A stretch of DNA of 64,000 nt from Deinococcus radiotolerans (GCF_014647435.1 NZ_BMPE01000001.1:930001-994000), one strand, 5' to 3'; positions 10,805-22,299 are shown, numbered from the stretch's first letter. A program made the numbers and translations. Notes: generated by a model not told the origin, from the letters alone.

Positions 10805-11548
10805 ATGCACAGACCTGCCCAGGCCGCCCTGATCGCCACCATCCTCGCCGCTACGCTGACCGGAGCGGACGCCACCACGCCCGTCAAGGGCTTCATCACC
10901 GGCACCGTCGTGAACGAACAGGGCGCGCCCCTGGCTGGTGTGGAGATTGATGTGGACAACACCCTCTCGTACGACAGCAACCTCGTCACGTATACCGACG
11001 CGAAAGGCCAGTACCGCGTGGATGTGCGCAAACTGCCCTTCACCTTCCAGGTGTACGCCAAGCTGAAGGTGAAGTACGAGGGCTACACCACCGCCATTGA
11101 ACTCGTGCCCCGCACGCCCAACGCGGTGGCCGGCGTGGTCGGGGGCGTCCGGGACTTCGTGCTGCGCCCCAAACCCATCACGCCAGAGGACCCATACGGC
11201 AACCAGGGGTGCGTGTTCATTGAGCGGGCCATCGGCGAGTACGACATCGACGAAGCTCAGGTGCTCGTGACCCTCACGCCCGTGGGCAAACTCGCCGACG
11301 GGTCCACCGGGAAACCCCGAACCGTGCACCTGCTGCGCAGCGGAAGCGGGCCCGTCATACCGAACGTCATGTGGGGCCGCTACACCGTCACCGCCACCTA
11401 CCAGGGCCAGCCGCTGGAACTGCGCCGCCGCACCAGCCCCAATAACAACCCCTGGAACACCAGTTACACCGGCGGCTTCGTCCGCGAGTACAACATCACG
11501 CAGCTGAACATGTACGTCGAGATGCGCCTCCCGAACAAGAGCAACTGA
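10805..11548 (+). CDS. Secreted protein with carboxypeptidase-regulatory-like domain
   Basis: The 247-residue protein has a signal peptide (MHRPAQAALIATILAATLTGADA). Next comes a beta-sandwich of the carboxypeptidase-regulatory-like type (ITGTVVNEQGAPLAGVEIDV, then TYTDAKGQYRVDV), and a second beta-rich half with no assignment. Such domains usually act in adhesion or as spacers in exported proteins. The ATG at 10805 follows a GGAGG ribosome-binding site. The long open frame upstream is antisense to the esterase gene and is not used. A perfect 21-bp terminator begins at the stop codon. Confidence 0.8.
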   Translation: MHRPAQAALIATILAATLTGADATTPVKGFITGTVVNEQGAPLAGVEIDVDNTLSYDSNLVTYTDAKGQYRVDVRKLPFTFQVYAKLKVKYEGYTTAIELVPRTPNAVAGVVGGVRDFVLRPKPITPEDPYGNQGCVFIERAIGEYDIDEAQVLVTLTPVGKLADGSTGKPRTVHLLRSGSGPVIPNVMWGRYTVTATYQGQPLELRRRTSPNNNPWNTSYTGGFVREYNITQLNMYVEMRLPNKSN

Positions 11549-11597
11549 GAAGAGAGGAGCGGCCGCCCTGAACCTCGGCGGCCGCTCCTCTCTTCTC
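11547..11597. terminator. Bidirectional terminator with perfect 21-bp stem
   Basis: Arms 11547-11567 and 11577-11597 are perfectly complementary around a 9-base loop. The hairpin includes the stop codon of the upstream gene and precedes the stop of the convergent acyl-CoA dehydrogenase gene. Confidence 0.8.
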
Positions 11598-11604
11598 GTT
11601 GGCT

Positions 11605-12813
<1,209 letters not shown>

Positions 12814-12835
12814 GGGGGGCTCCTTCGGAGGGGGT

Positions 12836-12906
12836 GATGGTTGATGGTTGAGAGGTGATGGAGGAAGGGCGTAGATCTTTCGACCATCGACCTTCAACCA
12901 TCGACG
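12836..12906. repeat. ATGGTTGA/TCAACCAT repeat cluster between two genes
   Basis: The spacer holds two direct copies of GATGGTTGA followed by a GGTGATGG variant, then GACCATCGACC and TTCAACCATCGAC in the opposite sense. The two halves can fold onto each other around AAGGGCGTAGATCTTT. The composition is unlike the flanking genes. It could be an intercistronic repeat or a processing or attenuation signal. Confidence 0.5.
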
Positions 12907-12909
12907 GAC

Positions 12910-14580
12910 TTACACCTGGAAGACGCCGACGCGGAATTCGTCCTGGTGGGGGTTCTGGGCGCAGGCTTCGAGGGCGCGGATGAGGCGCTCGCGCGTGTCG
13001 TTGGGGGGGATGATCTCGTCCACCCAGAGGCGGGCGGCGGCGTAGCGAGGGTCGAGTTCGGTGTCGTATTTGCTCTTGACCTCGTCGTAGAGCTTCTGGA
13101 GTTCCTCGTCGTCGGGCTGGTGGCCGCTGCGTTTGAGGGCGGCGAGCTGGATGTCCAGCAGGGTCTTGGCGGCGGCGTTGCCGCTCATGACGGCGTACTT
13201 GGCGCTGGGCCACGCGAACAGGAAGCGGGGGGCGTAGGCCTTGCCGTTCATGGCGTAGTTCCCGGCGCCGAAGGATCCGCCGGTGATGATGGTGATCTTG
13301 GGGACGACGGTGTTGCTCACGGCGTTGACGAGTTTCGCACCGCGGCGGATGATGCCTTCCTGTTCGCTGTCGCGGCCGACCATGAAGCCGGTCACGTCGC
13401 TGAGGAACACGAGGGGCACGCCGGCCTGGTTGGCGTCCATGATGAAGCGGGCGGCCTTGTCGGCACTGTCGCCGTAAATGACGCCGCCGACCTCGATGCG
13501 GGTGCGCAGGCCGGGTTCGCCGCCGCTCTTGAGTTTCTTCTTGATCACGGTGCGCTGGTTCGCGACGAACGCCACGGGGTATCCGCCGGCGCGGGCGAAG
13601 CCGCACACGAGGGTCTCGCCGTACTCGGGTTTGAACTCGTGGAATTCGCCTCCATCGACCAGGGCGGTGATGAGGTCGCGCACGTCGTACGTCTTGCTGC
13701 CGTCGAAGCCGACGAGGTCGGTGAGGTCGCGTTCCGGGGCGGGCAGTGTCTCCTTGCGGCGTCTGGCAAAGGGGGCGCTGTCACCCTGCGCGTACAGGTC
13801 GGCCAGCGCGCGGATGCGCCTCAGTGCGGCGGCATCGTCGGGTTCCTTGTAGTCCACGGTCCCCGCGATGGAGGCGTGCATGCTGGCCCCGCCGAGGTCT
13901 TCCGAGTCCACGACCTGTCCGATGGCGGCCTTCACCAGCGCGGGCCCGGCGAGGTACAGCCCGGAGCCTTCAGTCATGATCAGGGTGTCGCACATGACGG
14001 GCAGGTACGCGCCGCCCGCAACGCAGTTACCCATGATCGCGGCGATCTGCGGGATGCCGCGCGCACTCATGCGGGCGTTGAGGTAGAACACGCGGCCGAA
14101 GTCATCCTGATCGGGGAAGATCTCATCCTGCATGGGCAGGTACACGCCCGCACTGTCCACGAGGTACACGACGGGGAGGTGGTTTTCGAGCGCGATGGTC
14201 TGCGCGCGGATGACCTTCTTCGCGGTGATGGGGAAGAACGCCCCGGCCTTCACGGTGGCGTCGTTGGCGATGATCATCCAGGGGCGGCCCTGGATCTGGC
14301 CGATGCCGGTGACGGTCCCGCCGGACGGGCAGCCGCCGACGTCCTGGTACATCTCCCAGCCGGCGAAGGTCATGAGTTCGTCGAAGGGCGTGCCGTCGTC
14401 GATGAGCTGGCGGATGCGTTCGCGGGCGGTGAGGCGGTTCTTGTCGTGCTGGCGCTGCTGGGCTTTGGCGCCGCCGCCGGCGTGGACGCGGGCGCGGTCG
14501 GTGTCCAGGCGGGCCAGGGCGTCGGTCCAGGGGGTGTGGGTGGGGGGCGCCGGGGGGGCGCTGGTGTCGGGCTGGGTCAT
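12910..14580 (-). CDS. Acyl-CoA carboxylase, carboxyltransferase subunit (methylcrotonyl-CoA type)
   Basis: The 556-residue product has the two crotonase-fold carboxyltransferase halves of biotin-dependent acyl-CoA carboxylases. The first carries GNCVAGGAYLPVMCD and LYLAGPALVKAA, the second GFMVGRDSEQEGIIRRGAKL and GGSFGAGNYAMNG. It transfers CO2 from biotin to an acyl-CoA. Next to an acyl-CoA dehydrogenase, 3-methylcrotonyl-CoA (leucine pathway) is the likely substrate; propionyl- or geranyl-CoA are alternatives. The biotin-carrying subunit is not in the window. TAGACT on the complement lies 10 bases before the ATG at 14580; an ATG at 14589 is in frame. A PaaR-like palindrome overlaps the promoter. 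Confidence 0.9.
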   Translation of the reverse strand: MTQPDTSAPPAPPTHTPWTDALARLDTDRARVHAGGGAKAQQRQHDKNRLTARERIRQLIDDGTPFDELMTFAGWEMYQDVGGCPSGGTVTGIGQIQGRPWMIIANDATVKAGAFFPITAKKVIRAQTIALENHLPVVYLVDSAGVYLPMQDEIFPDQDDFGRVFYLNARMSARGIPQIAAIMGNCVAGGAYLPVMCDTLIMTEGSGLYLAGPALVKAAIGQVVDSEDLGGASMHASIAGTVDYKEPDDAAALRRIRALADLYAQGDSAPFARRRKETLPAPERDLTDLVGFDGSKTYDVRDLITALVDGGEFHEFKPEYGETLVCGFARAGGYPVAFVANQRTVIKKKLKSGGEPGLRTRIEVGGVIYGDSADKAARFIMDANQAGVPLVFLSDVTGFMVGRDSEQEGIIRRGAKLVNAVSNTVVPKITIITGGSFGAGNYAMNGKAYAPRFLFAWPSAKYAVMSGNAAAKTLLDIQLAALKRSGHQPDDEELQKLYDEVKSKYDTELDPRYAAARLWVDEIIPPNDTRERLIRALEACAQNPHQDEFRVGVFQV

Positions 14581-14590
14581 TGTTCCCATC

Positions 14591-14611
14591 AGTCTAACAA
14601 ACGCTCGTTAG
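14591..14611 (-). promoter_or_regulatory. Carboxylase operon promoter with TetR-type operator
   Basis: The complement of 14591-14596 is TAGACT (-10). Immediately upstream, 14598-14611 on the complement reads CTAACGAGCGTTTG, a match to CNAACGNNCGTTNG. From memory, this is the site reported for the TetR-family repressor PaaR of Thermus thermophilus. The operator lies in the -10/-35 spacer, so a bound repressor would block transcription. The scoA promoter has the same arrangement. Confidence 0.6.
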
Positions 14612-14733
14612 GGCTGTATGGGATGCCCGGACGCGGCGCAGCGGGAAGTGCAACGGCGGCGCAACGGCGCGGGGCGCACCCTGGGTGGCAGAAGCGCACC
14701 CGGAGCGTTCCGGCGTTTTCCAAGGAGTTCACC

Positions 14734-15372
14734 ATGCGTACCCTGACCCTGCTGGCCCTGACCGCCCTGTCCACCGCCGTCGCCGCGCCCGTCACCCTGA
14801 CCCTGAACAGTCAGCCCACCACCCTGAGCACCAGCGTCATCGGGGGCGTGACGTACATCAAACTGGCCGACCTGCAAAAGGCCCTGGCCGCGCAGGGCGG
14901 CGCGAACGCGAAAGCCAGCGTCACCGGCTGCGTGAACGAGTGGCTGTTCAACGGCATCTGGCGCATGCGGGTCACGAAGGTCGCCCCCTTCCACAACGAC
15001 CCGTACGGGGACGGGTACGCCGTGACGGTCGAGATCAAGAACGGCACCACGCAGACGCTGGAACTTGATGAGGCGGGGGTGCACTACAACAGTGCCCGCA
15101 ACCTGACCTTCGCGGATGGGGACAGCTGGGCGAAGATGACCCTGGGCGTGGGGGCGTGGCAGGACAAGACGTACACGAAACTCCAGCAGGGCACGGGCAC
15201 GGTGTACACCTTCCAGATCTTCCCGGAGGAGCATCTGGACGCGGCGGCGGTCGCGGCGGCCACGCCGCAGAAGTTCCTGTTCGAAGTGGACCCGAAACTG
15301 GCCAGCAGCGTCAAGGCGCGCTTCTCGGTGCCCGATCCGAGCTTCCGGGTCGACCTGACCTGCCGGAAGTGA
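14734..15372 (+). CDS. Secreted protein with copper-amine-oxidase-like stalk domain
   Basis: The 212-residue product has a short signal peptide (MRTLTLLALTALSTAVAA). The next segment (VTLTLNSQPTTLSTSVIGG, then VTYIKLADLQKALAAQG) resembles the stalk domain found at the N-terminus of copper amine oxidases and many exported proteins. The remaining about 150 residues are beta-rich with no assignment; two cysteines, one near position 70 and one in the terminal TCRK, could pair. The ATG at 14734 has a CAAGGAGTT ribosome-binding site. It is divergent from the carboxylase operon and 64 bp upstream of the P450 gene. Confidence 0.75.
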   Translation: MRTLTLLALTALSTAVAAPVTLTLNSQPTTLSTSVIGGVTYIKLADLQKALAAQGGANAKASVTGCVNEWLFNGIWRMRVTKVAPFHNDPYGDGYAVTVEIKNGTTQTLELDEAGVHYNSARNLTFADGDSWAKMTLGVGAWQDKTYTKLQQGTGTVYTFQIFPEEHLDAAAVAAATPQKFLFEVDPKLASSVKARFSVPDPSFRVDLTCRK

Positions 15373-15409
15373 CGCCCGCCGGGGCAACGCAGCCCCCCAC
15401 ACGCCCAGG

Positions 15410-15427
15410 CTGACACAGTGTCAGAAT
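15410..15427 (+). promoter_or_regulatory. Palindrome overlapping P450 promoter, likely operator
   Basis: CTGACACAGTGTCAG (15410-15424) is a perfect 7-bp inverted repeat around one base. It overlaps CAGAAT (15422-15427), the likely -10 element, which ends 9 bases before the GTG start of the P450 gene. The position fits a repressor site. The regulator is not identifiable from the window. Confidence 0.5.
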
Positions 15428-15436
15428 GGGGGGACC

Positions 15437-16786
15437 GTGACCACCACTTCTGCCCCGCCCCTGCGCCCCCGCGTCTCGCCGCTGCGTTCCGCCCTGGAAC
15501 TGCGCCGGGACGCGCTGTCGTACCTGCGCCACCTGCGCGCCGCGTACGGCGACGCCTTCACCCTGCGGATCGGGCCGCGCGACGTGCTGATGGTCACGCA
15601 CCCGGACGCCGCGCGCGAGGTCCTGGTCACACAGGCCGCTCACTTCCGCAAGGGCCGCGGCATTCAGAAGATGCAGGACTTCCTAGGCACCGGCCTCCTG
15701 ACCGCCGAGGGGCAGACCTGGCGCACGCACCGCCGCCTGATGCAGCCGTCCTTTCACCGCTCGGCCCTGAGCGGCATGGCGCAGGACATCGTGCAGGCCG
15801 CCCGGCCCACCCACACGGCCCTCCTGCACGCCGCGCAGACCGGAGAGGCGCTGGAGGTGGGCGGCGAGATGCTGCGCGTCACGCTGCGCGCCGTGGCGTC
15901 CGTGCTGTTCGGCACCGGCCTGACCGACGAGGAACTGCGCGTCGTGGAGGCCGAACTGCCGCCGCTGCTGGACCACACCGCCAGCCGCGCGCGCGCCGTG
16001 GTGGACCTGCCCCGCTGGCTGCCCACGCCCGCCGGTCAGCGGTCCGCTGCGGCCGGCCGCGCCCTGGACAGCATCGTGGCGCGCATCATCGCCGCCCGCC
16101 GGGCCGAGCAGGAGGCTGGCGCGCCCGGCGGTGACCTGCTGGGCCTGCTGCTGGCCGCCCGGGACGAGCAGGGCGCCGGGCTGAGCGACCAGGAACTGCG
16201 CGACGAGGTCATGACCCTGTTCCTGGCGGGTCACGAGACGACCGCGAACACCCTGACGTTCCTGCTGCTGCTGCTGGCCCGCCACCCGGACGTGCAGGCG
16301 CGCGTGCAGGAGGAACTGCGTGGGGTGCTGGCGGACCGTGACCCCACCGCCGCCGACCTCCCGCGCCTGCCGCTGCTGAACGCCTGCATTCAGGAGACGC
16401 TGCGGCTGTACCCACCCGCGTGGCTGGTCCCGCGGCAGGCCACGGCGCCCGTGCGCGTGGCGGGCCTTGACCTGCCCGAGGGCGCGGCCGTGTCGGTGTG
16501 CATCTACCTGCTGCAGCGGCACGCGGCGTTCTGGCCGGACCCGCACGCCTTCGTGCCGGACCGCTGGTTGCGCGGTGAGCGCACCCCGGAGGCGTTCATG
16601 CCGTTCGGGCTGGGACCGCGCATGTGCATCGGGAACAACCTCGCGCTGATGGAGGCCGGGCTGATCGCGGCGCTGCTGCTGCGCGACGTGCGCGTGACCG
16701 TCCCGGACGGTGGCCCGACGGGCCTGCACGCGGGCGTGACGCTGCGCCCGGACGGCCCGGTGACCGCCGTGTTCCAGCGGGCCTGA
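15437..16786 (+). CDS. Cytochrome P450
   Basis: The 449-residue haem monooxygenase has all key motifs: the oxygen-activating helix AGHETT (264-269), ExxR (E320-R323) and the haem-ligand loop FGLGPRMCIGN with Cys397. The class resembles fatty-acid or carotenoid hydroxylases. In Deinococcus radiodurans a P450 (CYP287A1) hydroxylates carotenoids during deinoxanthin synthesis. This gene could be its orthologue, but no carotenoid genes are near, so that is an inference. The GTG at 15437 is chosen from the promoter position. No redox partner is encoded nearby. A CCGGCCCC hairpin terminator follows. Confidence 0.95.
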   Translation: MTTTSAPPLRPRVSPLRSALELRRDALSYLRHLRAAYGDAFTLRIGPRDVLMVTHPDAAREVLVTQAAHFRKGRGIQKMQDFLGTGLLTAEGQTWRTHRRLMQPSFHRSALSGMAQDIVQAARPTHTALLHAAQTGEALEVGGEMLRVTLRAVASVLFGTGLTDEELRVVEAELPPLLDHTASRARAVVDLPRWLPTPAGQRSAAAGRALDSIVARIIAARRAEQEAGAPGGDLLGLLLAARDEQGAGLSDQELRDEVMTLFLAGHETTANTLTFLLLLLARHPDVQARVQEELRGVLADRDPTAADLPRLPLLNACIQETLRLYPPAWLVPRQATAPVRVAGLDLPEGAAVSVCIYLLQRHAAFWPDPHAFVPDRWLRGERTPEAFMPFGLGPRMCIGNNLALMEAGLIAALLLRDVRVTVPDGGPTGLHAGVTLRPDGPVTAVFQRA

Positions 16787-16793
16787 ACGAACA

Positions 16794-16820
16794 CCGGCCC
16801 CAGCGTCACGCCGGGGCCGG
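16794..16820. terminator. Hairpin terminator between P450 and scoB
   Basis: Perfect 8-bp G+C arms (CCGGCCCC/GGGGCCGG) surround an 11-base loop between two convergent genes. There is no T tract. Confidence 0.6.
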
Positions 16821-16833
16821 AGCTCAGACGGGC

Positions 16834-17463
<630 letters not shown>

Positions 17464-17637
17464 GAAGTCTCCTTGAATGTGGGGGCAGTGGGTGGGCTGT
17501 GGAAGTCAGGCGCAGCTTGCGGCCCGGCCCGCCGGGGTGTCAAGCGGCGTGACCTACCGAACCGGACAGGGTCATCATGCCCGGCGCGCATCACAGGCGC
17601 GTTTCACGGCGTGAACCGTGACGGGGCGGGCGACCGC

Positions 17638-18549
17638 TCAAGTCGGCGGCGTCAGGCGGCGCAGGATGACGTGGTGATCCTCGAAGAACTGGCGCGGGCG
17701 GGCCAGGGCGTGCGCCAGGGGAACGGGGCGCGTGCCGGAGGGCGGCGTTGCCGTGCGGACCACGTGCGCGGTGGTCGGGACGCCCAGCGACCGCGCCGGG
17801 TGCGGGAACACCGCGGCCCCGGCGGGCAGCGCCCTGGACCCGAGGGCCGTGGCGGGCAGCGTCCACAGGCCCGAGCCGACCGGGCCGGGGCGGCGGGCGA
17901 GCCATACGTGCGGCCCGGTGGGGCCGCGCGACAGGTGCAGGTCGAGGCGCTCGTGGCGGGGCGTGCCGTCCCAGGCGGCCAGCTCGGCCTGAAGGGCGAA
18001 CCACTCGGCCCTCAGGCGGGTGTAGGTCCCGGTGTCCTGAAACCGGGTCAGGGCGGCGGCGACCGCCGGGGGCAGGAGCGCGGGCACCTCGCCCAGCTCG
18101 AACAGCGCGCGGCGCAGGTCCGTGGCGTTCAACACCCCCTCCCCCACCCGCAGCGGCCGGCTGGGGTCCAGCGTCCAGTCGGGAAACCAGTGCAGGTAGC
18201 GGCTGCTGGCGTCCTTGTCGAAGCCGGTCAGGCTGACCAGAGTGTCGCCCGCCACGTCCCGCGCCGCCTGGCGGACGTACGCCGCCCAGCGGTCCGCGTC
18301 AAACTCGTCTGGCAGGGGCCGCAGGGTCACGCGCCGGGCCGGGACGCCCGCGTCACGCAGCGCGGCGCGGATCATGCCGGCCCGCTCGCGCGGCGTGAAG
18401 GGATTGCGGGCGCTGCGGGCCAGGTTCGCGCTGCCCAGCAGGACCAGCAGGCGCCAGTGCCGGTCCAGGGCGTCCAGCATGGCGCGCAGGTGCCCGGCAT
18501 GCAGCGGCTGGAAGCGGCCCACGTACACGGCCAGCGCGGCCCGCGTCAC
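17638..18549 (-). CDS. nadM: NMN adenylyltransferase (NadM type) with degenerate Nudix domain
   Basis: The N-terminal about 175 residues are an NMN adenylyltransferase: [11 protein letters not shown] at 11-21 carries the HxGH nucleotide-binding motif. It joins nicotinate/nicotinamide mononucleotide to AMP from ATP. The C-terminal about 120 residues align in outline with the Nudix half of bifunctional NadM-Nudix enzymes ([18 protein letters not shown] near 220, [12 protein letters not shown] at the end). The Nudix box with its REXXEE helix is absent, and neither other frame restores it. The protein is about 35-40 residues shorter than usual. The GTG start overlaps the pncB stop by 4 bases, so it is the last gene of the niaP-pncB-nadM operon. 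Confidence 0.88.
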   Translation of the reverse strand: MTRAALAVYVGRFQPLHAGHLRAMLDALDRHWRLLVLLGSANLARSARNPFTPRERAGMIRAALRDAGVPARRVTLRPLPDEFDADRWAAYVRQAARDVAGDTLVSLTGFDKDASSRYLHWFPDWTLDPSRPLRVGEGVLNATDLRRALFELGEVPALLPPAVAAALTRFQDTGTYTRLRAEWFALQAELAAWDGTPRHERLDLHLSRGPTGPHVWLARRPGPVGSGLWTLPATALGSRALPAGAAVFPHPARSLGVPTTAHVVRTATPPSGTRPVPLAHALARPRQFFEDHHVILRRLTPPT

Positions 18550-20006
18550 AGGCCGTGCAGGTCACGCAGCGCGGCGATCAGCGCGTCCCGGCGGGCCTGA
18601 AGGGGCGCGCCCAGGCTCACGTGGTAGCGGTGGGGGTTCAGGAGGCGGCGCGTGCCGTCAGGCAGCGCGGCCAGGTCCTCACGCGCGCGCGCCTGGAGGT
18701 CACCCAGGGCCTCGGGCGGCTGCTGGCGCACGCCGCCGTCCATGACGGTCACGCGCGGGTCCGTCCAGGTCAGGCCGCCGGGCACGCGGCGGGACCCGAG
18801 GGGATTGGTGGGGTCACTGACGCGCTCGCCGGGCTGCGGCGCGGCGTCATTCAGGCCGGTGATGACGTCCATGACCAGCTGGCCCTGGGCGTCGCGGGCG
18901 CGCCAGACGCGCTTGTCGCCGGGCACGCTGGCCTTGGCGGGGTCCCCGGTGAGTTTCATGCGGCCCTCGCCGTTCAGAGCAACGAGTTTGAACACGCCGC
19001 CCAGCGCGCCGCCCCCGTCGCCGCCGCCCGTGGCGAGCTGCGTGCCGACGCCGTACACGTCCACGCGGCCGCCCTCCCGGATCACGCTCTCGATCACGAA
19101 TTCGGACAGGTCGTTGCTGGCGACGATCTGCACCTCGGGGAAGCCCGCGCCGTCCAGCGCCTCACGCACCCGCGCGGACAGGTACGCGAGGTCCCCGCTG
19201 TCCAGGCGCACGCCGCGCAGTTCGTGCCCGGCCACGCGCAGTTCCCGCGCGACGGTCAGGGCGTTCGGAAGGCCGCTGCGCAGCGTGTCGAAGGTGTCCA
19301 GCAGCAGGGTCGTGGCGTCCGGGTACAGCCGGGCGTAGGCGCGGAAGGCGTCCAGTTCGGTCGGGAACGCCTCGACCCAGGCGTGCGCGTGCGTGCCCGT
19401 GGCGGGCAGGCCGTAGCGGGCAGCCGCCTCGACGTTGCTGGTGCCGGTGGCCCCGCCGATCACGGCGGCGCGCGTGGCGCCCAGCGCGCCGTCGGGGCCC
19501 TGCGCGCGGCGGGCGCCGAATTCCACGACCTGCCCCCCGTGCGGGCTGGCCTGCGCGGCACTGACCAGCCGCGCGGCCTTCGTGGCGATCAGGGTCTGGA
19601 AGTTCAGGACGTTCAGCAGCGCCGTCTCGACCAGCTGCGCCTCCCACAGCGGGCCGCGCACGGTCAGCAGCGGCTCGTGCGGGAACACCACGCGGCCCTC
19701 CGGGAAGGCCGTCACCTGCCCCGTGAAGCGCCAGTCGCGCAGGGCCGACAGGAACGCCGGGCGGAACAGTCCAGTGCCCGCCAGGTACGTCAGGTCGCGC
19801 TCCGTGAAGCGTAGGCCCTCCAGGGCGCTCAGGGCGGGGTCCAGTCCCGCCCAGACGGCGTACCCGCCCCGGAAGGGCGCGCGGCGGAAGTACAGGTCGA
19901 ACGTGGCCGTCTGGGTGTGCAGACCCGCCTCCTGGTAGCCCTGCATCATGGTCAGCTGGTACAGGTCCGTGAACAGCGCCGAGCCCAGCGGGGACGTGTC
20001 ATTCAT
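18546..20006 (-). CDS. pncB: Nicotinate phosphoribosyltransferase
   Basis: The 486-residue enzyme makes nicotinate mononucleotide from nicotinate and PRPP with ATP hydrolysis, the first step of niacin salvage. Family segments are visible: [14 protein letters not shown] near the N-terminus, [16 protein letters not shown] near 165, [12 protein letters not shown] near 205, LDTFDT near 235 and VRLDSGDL near 270. The start at 20006 overlaps the stop of the transporter gene (ATGA), so translational coupling is likely. Longer upstream frame is inside the transporter gene and is not used. Confidence 0.95.
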   Translation of the reverse strand: MNDTSPLGSALFTDLYQLTMMQGYQEAGLHTQTATFDLYFRRAPFRGGYAVWAGLDPALSALEGLRFTERDLTYLAGTGLFRPAFLSALRDWRFTGQVTAFPEGRVVFPHEPLLTVRGPLWEAQLVETALLNVLNFQTLIATKAARLVSAAQASPHGGQVVEFGARRAQGPDGALGATRAAVIGGATGTSNVEAAARYGLPATGTHAHAWVEAFPTELDAFRAYARLYPDATTLLLDTFDTLRSGLPNALTVARELRVAGHELRGVRLDSGDLAYLSARVREALDGAGFPEVQIVASNDLSEFVIESVIREGGRVDVYGVGTQLATGGGDGGGALGGVFKLVALNGEGRMKLTGDPAKASVPGDKRVWRARDAQGQLVMDVITGLNDAAPQPGERVSDPTNPLGSRRVPGGLTWTDPRVTVMDGGVRQQPPEALGDLQARAREDLAALPDGTRRLLNPHRYHVSLGAPLQARRDALIAALRDLHGL

Positions 20007-21406
20007 CCGTGTTCTCCCTCGGGGATGGGCTGGCCGCGCAGGTCCAGGCCGGTCGCCCAGACGCACCCGGCTGAGATGATGAACGACGCCGCGAACACCG
20101 TCAGCGCCTGCCCGAGGTTCCCGCTGAGCAGCAGCGCGCCCGCCGCCGGGGACACCAGGCTGCCCAGGCGCGCGGCGGCACTGACCGTGCCCAGACCCGT
20201 GGCGCGCAGCGTGGTGGGAAACACCTCGGCGGTGAAGGCGTACAGCGCACCCCAGGTGCCCAGTAGCGCGAAGGCCAGCAGCCCGGAGGCCATCACGGCC
20301 CACTGCGGCGTGCTGGCCATCAGGAACAGGTACGCGCCCGCCGCGCTGGTCAGCATGAACGCGGTCAGGGTCACGCGCCGCCCCAGCCACTCGATGAGCA
20401 GGCTGGCGAGCAGGTACCCGGGCACCTGCGCCAGCGCGAGAATCATGGTCACCCGGTACGCTTCAGGCAGGTCCACGCCCTGCGTGCGCAGGTACGTGGG
20501 CAGCCACGAGAAGATGCCGTAATACCCGAGGCTCATGCCGAACCACGTGATGCCCAGCAGCAGCGTCCGGTCCCGCAGGTGCGCGGAAAACAGCGCCGAC
20601 CAGCGTGGCGGGCGGACCGGGACGCGCGTGGGCACCTGGAGTGGCTCGGGGGGCAGGGGGCGCCTGTTGAGCAGCGCGACGCGCGCCAGGGCCTGCCGCG
20701 CGTCGTCCACGCGCCCGCGTGAGAGCAGCCAGCGCGGCGAGTCCGGTACGCCCGTGCGGACGAGCAGGCCCACCACGCCCGGCAGGGCCGCGAGCAGCAC
20801 CAGCATGCGCCAGCCGTCCTGCGGCGGCAGCAGCTGCCCCAGCAGGTACGCGGCCGCGCCGATCAGCAGCGTTCCCACCGCCCAGAAGGCCTCGGTCAGG
20901 ACCAGGAAGCGGCCACGCACGCGCCGGGGCACGAACTCCGCGATCAGGGCGTAATCGACCGCCATCGTCCCGCCAATCGCGAAGCCCGCCAGGACCCGCG
21001 CCGCCACCAGCACCCAGATGTTCGGCGCCATGGCCCCCACCAGCCCGAAGATCACGCCCGCCAGTACCGTGAACAGGAACACGGGTCGCCGGCCGTACAC
21101 GTCCGCCTGCCGGCCCCAGAACGGGGCGCCCAGCAGCATGCCCACGTACGTGGCCGAGAGCAGCATGGTGGCGCCCAGCGCGCCGGGCGGCAGGTGGAAC
21201 GAGGCGTTCACGCCGGGCGCCGCGAAGCCCATCAGCAGGACCTCCATGGCGTCCGCCGCGAAGGTCAGGCCGCAGATGAGCAGCAGCCGCACCTGGAAGG
21301 CGCCCACGCCGAGCTGCTCGATGACTCCGTCAACGCTCAGGGCGCCGGGGGGCGGCGCGGCCTGCGCGTGGGCCGGGAGTTGCAGTCGCGTGGGCTGCTC
21401 GGTCAC
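20003..21406 (-). CDS. niaP: MFS transporter, probable niacin transporter (NiaP-like)
   Basis: The 467-residue protein has about 12 membrane helices and major-facilitator signatures: [13 protein letters not shown] between helices 2 and 3, and [18 protein letters not shown] in the SV2/NiaP-type cytoplasmic loop. It belongs to the sugar/aromatic-acid side of the superfamily. Being first in an operon with pncB and nadM strongly suggests nicotinate or nicotinamide uptake. Start: TACACT (complement of 21413-21418) ends 6 bases before the GTG at 21406, so it is leaderless. The specific substrate is inferred from context. Confidence 0.82.
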   Translation of the reverse strand: MTEQPTRLQLPAHAQAAPPPGALSVDGVIEQLGVGAFQVRLLLICGLTFAADAMEVLLMGFAAPGVNASFHLPPGALGATMLLSATYVGMLLGAPFWGRQADVYGRRPVFLFTVLAGVIFGLVGAMAPNIWVLVAARVLAGFAIGGTMAVDYALIAEFVPRRVRGRFLVLTEAFWAVGTLLIGAAAYLLGQLLPPQDGWRMLVLLAALPGVVGLLVRTGVPDSPRWLLSRGRVDDARQALARVALLNRRPLPPEPLQVPTRVPVRPPRWSALFSAHLRDRTLLLGITWFGMSLGYYGIFSWLPTYLRTQGVDLPEAYRVTMILALAQVPGYLLASLLIEWLGRRVTLTAFMLTSAAGAYLFLMASTPQWAVMASGLLAFALLGTWGALYAFTAEVFPTTLRATGLGTVSAAARLGSLVSPAAGALLLSGNLGQALTVFAASFIISAGCVWATGLDLRGQPIPEGEHG

Positions 21407-21459
21407 GCCCGCAGTGTAGACCGTGACCGCGTAGCTCTTCCGGTGGGATACTGCGGCGC
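21407..21459. promoter_or_regulatory. Divergent leaderless promoters of niaP operon and nadE
   Basis: In a 53-bp intergenic region, TACACT on the minus strand (21413-21418) ends 6 bases before the niaP GTG. GATACT on the plus strand (21447-21452) ends 7 bases before the nadE ATG. I see no clear palindrome for NrtR or NiaR regulators. Confidence 0.65.
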
Positions 21460-22299
21460 ATGAGCGCGCAGCAGACCATCAGGCGTGAACTGGCCGTGCA
21501 GGCCACGATTGACCCGGCCGCGGAGGTGGAGCGCCGTGTGGCGTTCCTGTGCGCGTACCTGCGAGCGTCCGGCACGCGGGGCTTCGTGCTGGGCATCAGT
21601 GGCGGGCAGGACAGCACCCTGGCGGGGCGGCTGTGCCAGCTGGCCGCCGAGCGCCTGCGCGACGGCGGTCAGGAGGCGACCTTCGTGGCGGTGCGCCTGC
21701 CGTACGGCGTGCAGGCCGACGAGGCGGACGCGCAACGCGCCCTGGCGTTCATCCGCCCGGATCAGAACGTGACCGTGAACGTGAAAGGAGCGGTGGACGC
21801 CGCCGCGAGCGCCGCGGCTGCCGCCCTCACCGGGGCGGGCCTGGGCGGGGAGTTGCGCGACTTCGTGCGGGGGAACATCAAGGCCCGCGAGCGGATGGTC
21901 GCCCAGTACGCGCTCGCCGGACAGCTGAACCTGCTGGTGGTGGGCACCGATCACGCCGCCGAGGCCATCACGGGCTTCTTCACGAAGTACGGAGACGGCG
22001 GCGTGGACCTGACCCCCCTGACCGGCCTGAGTAAACGCCAGGGCGCACAGCTGCTGGAGTACCTGGGCGCGCCCCGCGAGACGTGGCAGAAAGTGCCCAC
22101 CGCCGACCTGGAAGACGACCGCCCCGGCCTCCCGGACGAGGTCGCGCTGGGCCTGACATACGCCCAGATTGACGATTACCTGGAAGGCCAGGACGTCCCG
22201 CCGGAAGTGGCCGAGAAGCTGGAACGCCTGTACCGCGTCACCCGCCACAAGCGCGCGGTGCCGGTCACGCCCTTCGACGGGTGGTGGCAGGAGGCCTAG
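21460..22299 (+). CDS. nadE: NH3-dependent NAD synthetase
   Basis: The 279-residue enzyme converts nicotinate adenine dinucleotide to NAD with ammonia and ATP. The ATP-pyrophosphatase P-loop SGGQDS is at 47-52. [21 protein letters not shown] carries the substrate-contact residues, and [17 protein letters not shown] is characteristic. There is no glutaminase domain, so it uses free ammonia. It is divergent from the niaP-pncB-nadM operon, and together these genes give a complete niacin-to-NAD route. The leaderless start at 21460 is supported by GATACT 7 bases upstream. Confidence 0.96.
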   Translation: MSAQQTIRRELAVQATIDPAAEVERRVAFLCAYLRASGTRGFVLGISGGQDSTLAGRLCQLAAERLRDGGQEATFVAVRLPYGVQADEADAQRALAFIRPDQNVTVNVKGAVDAAASAAAAALTGAGLGGELRDFVRGNIKARERMVAQYALAGQLNLLVVGTDHAAEAITGFFTKYGDGGVDLTPLTGLSKRQGAQLLEYLGAPRETWQKVPTADLEDDRPGLPDEVALGLTYAQIDDYLEGQDVPPEVAEKLERLYRVTRHKRAVPVTPFDGWWQEA

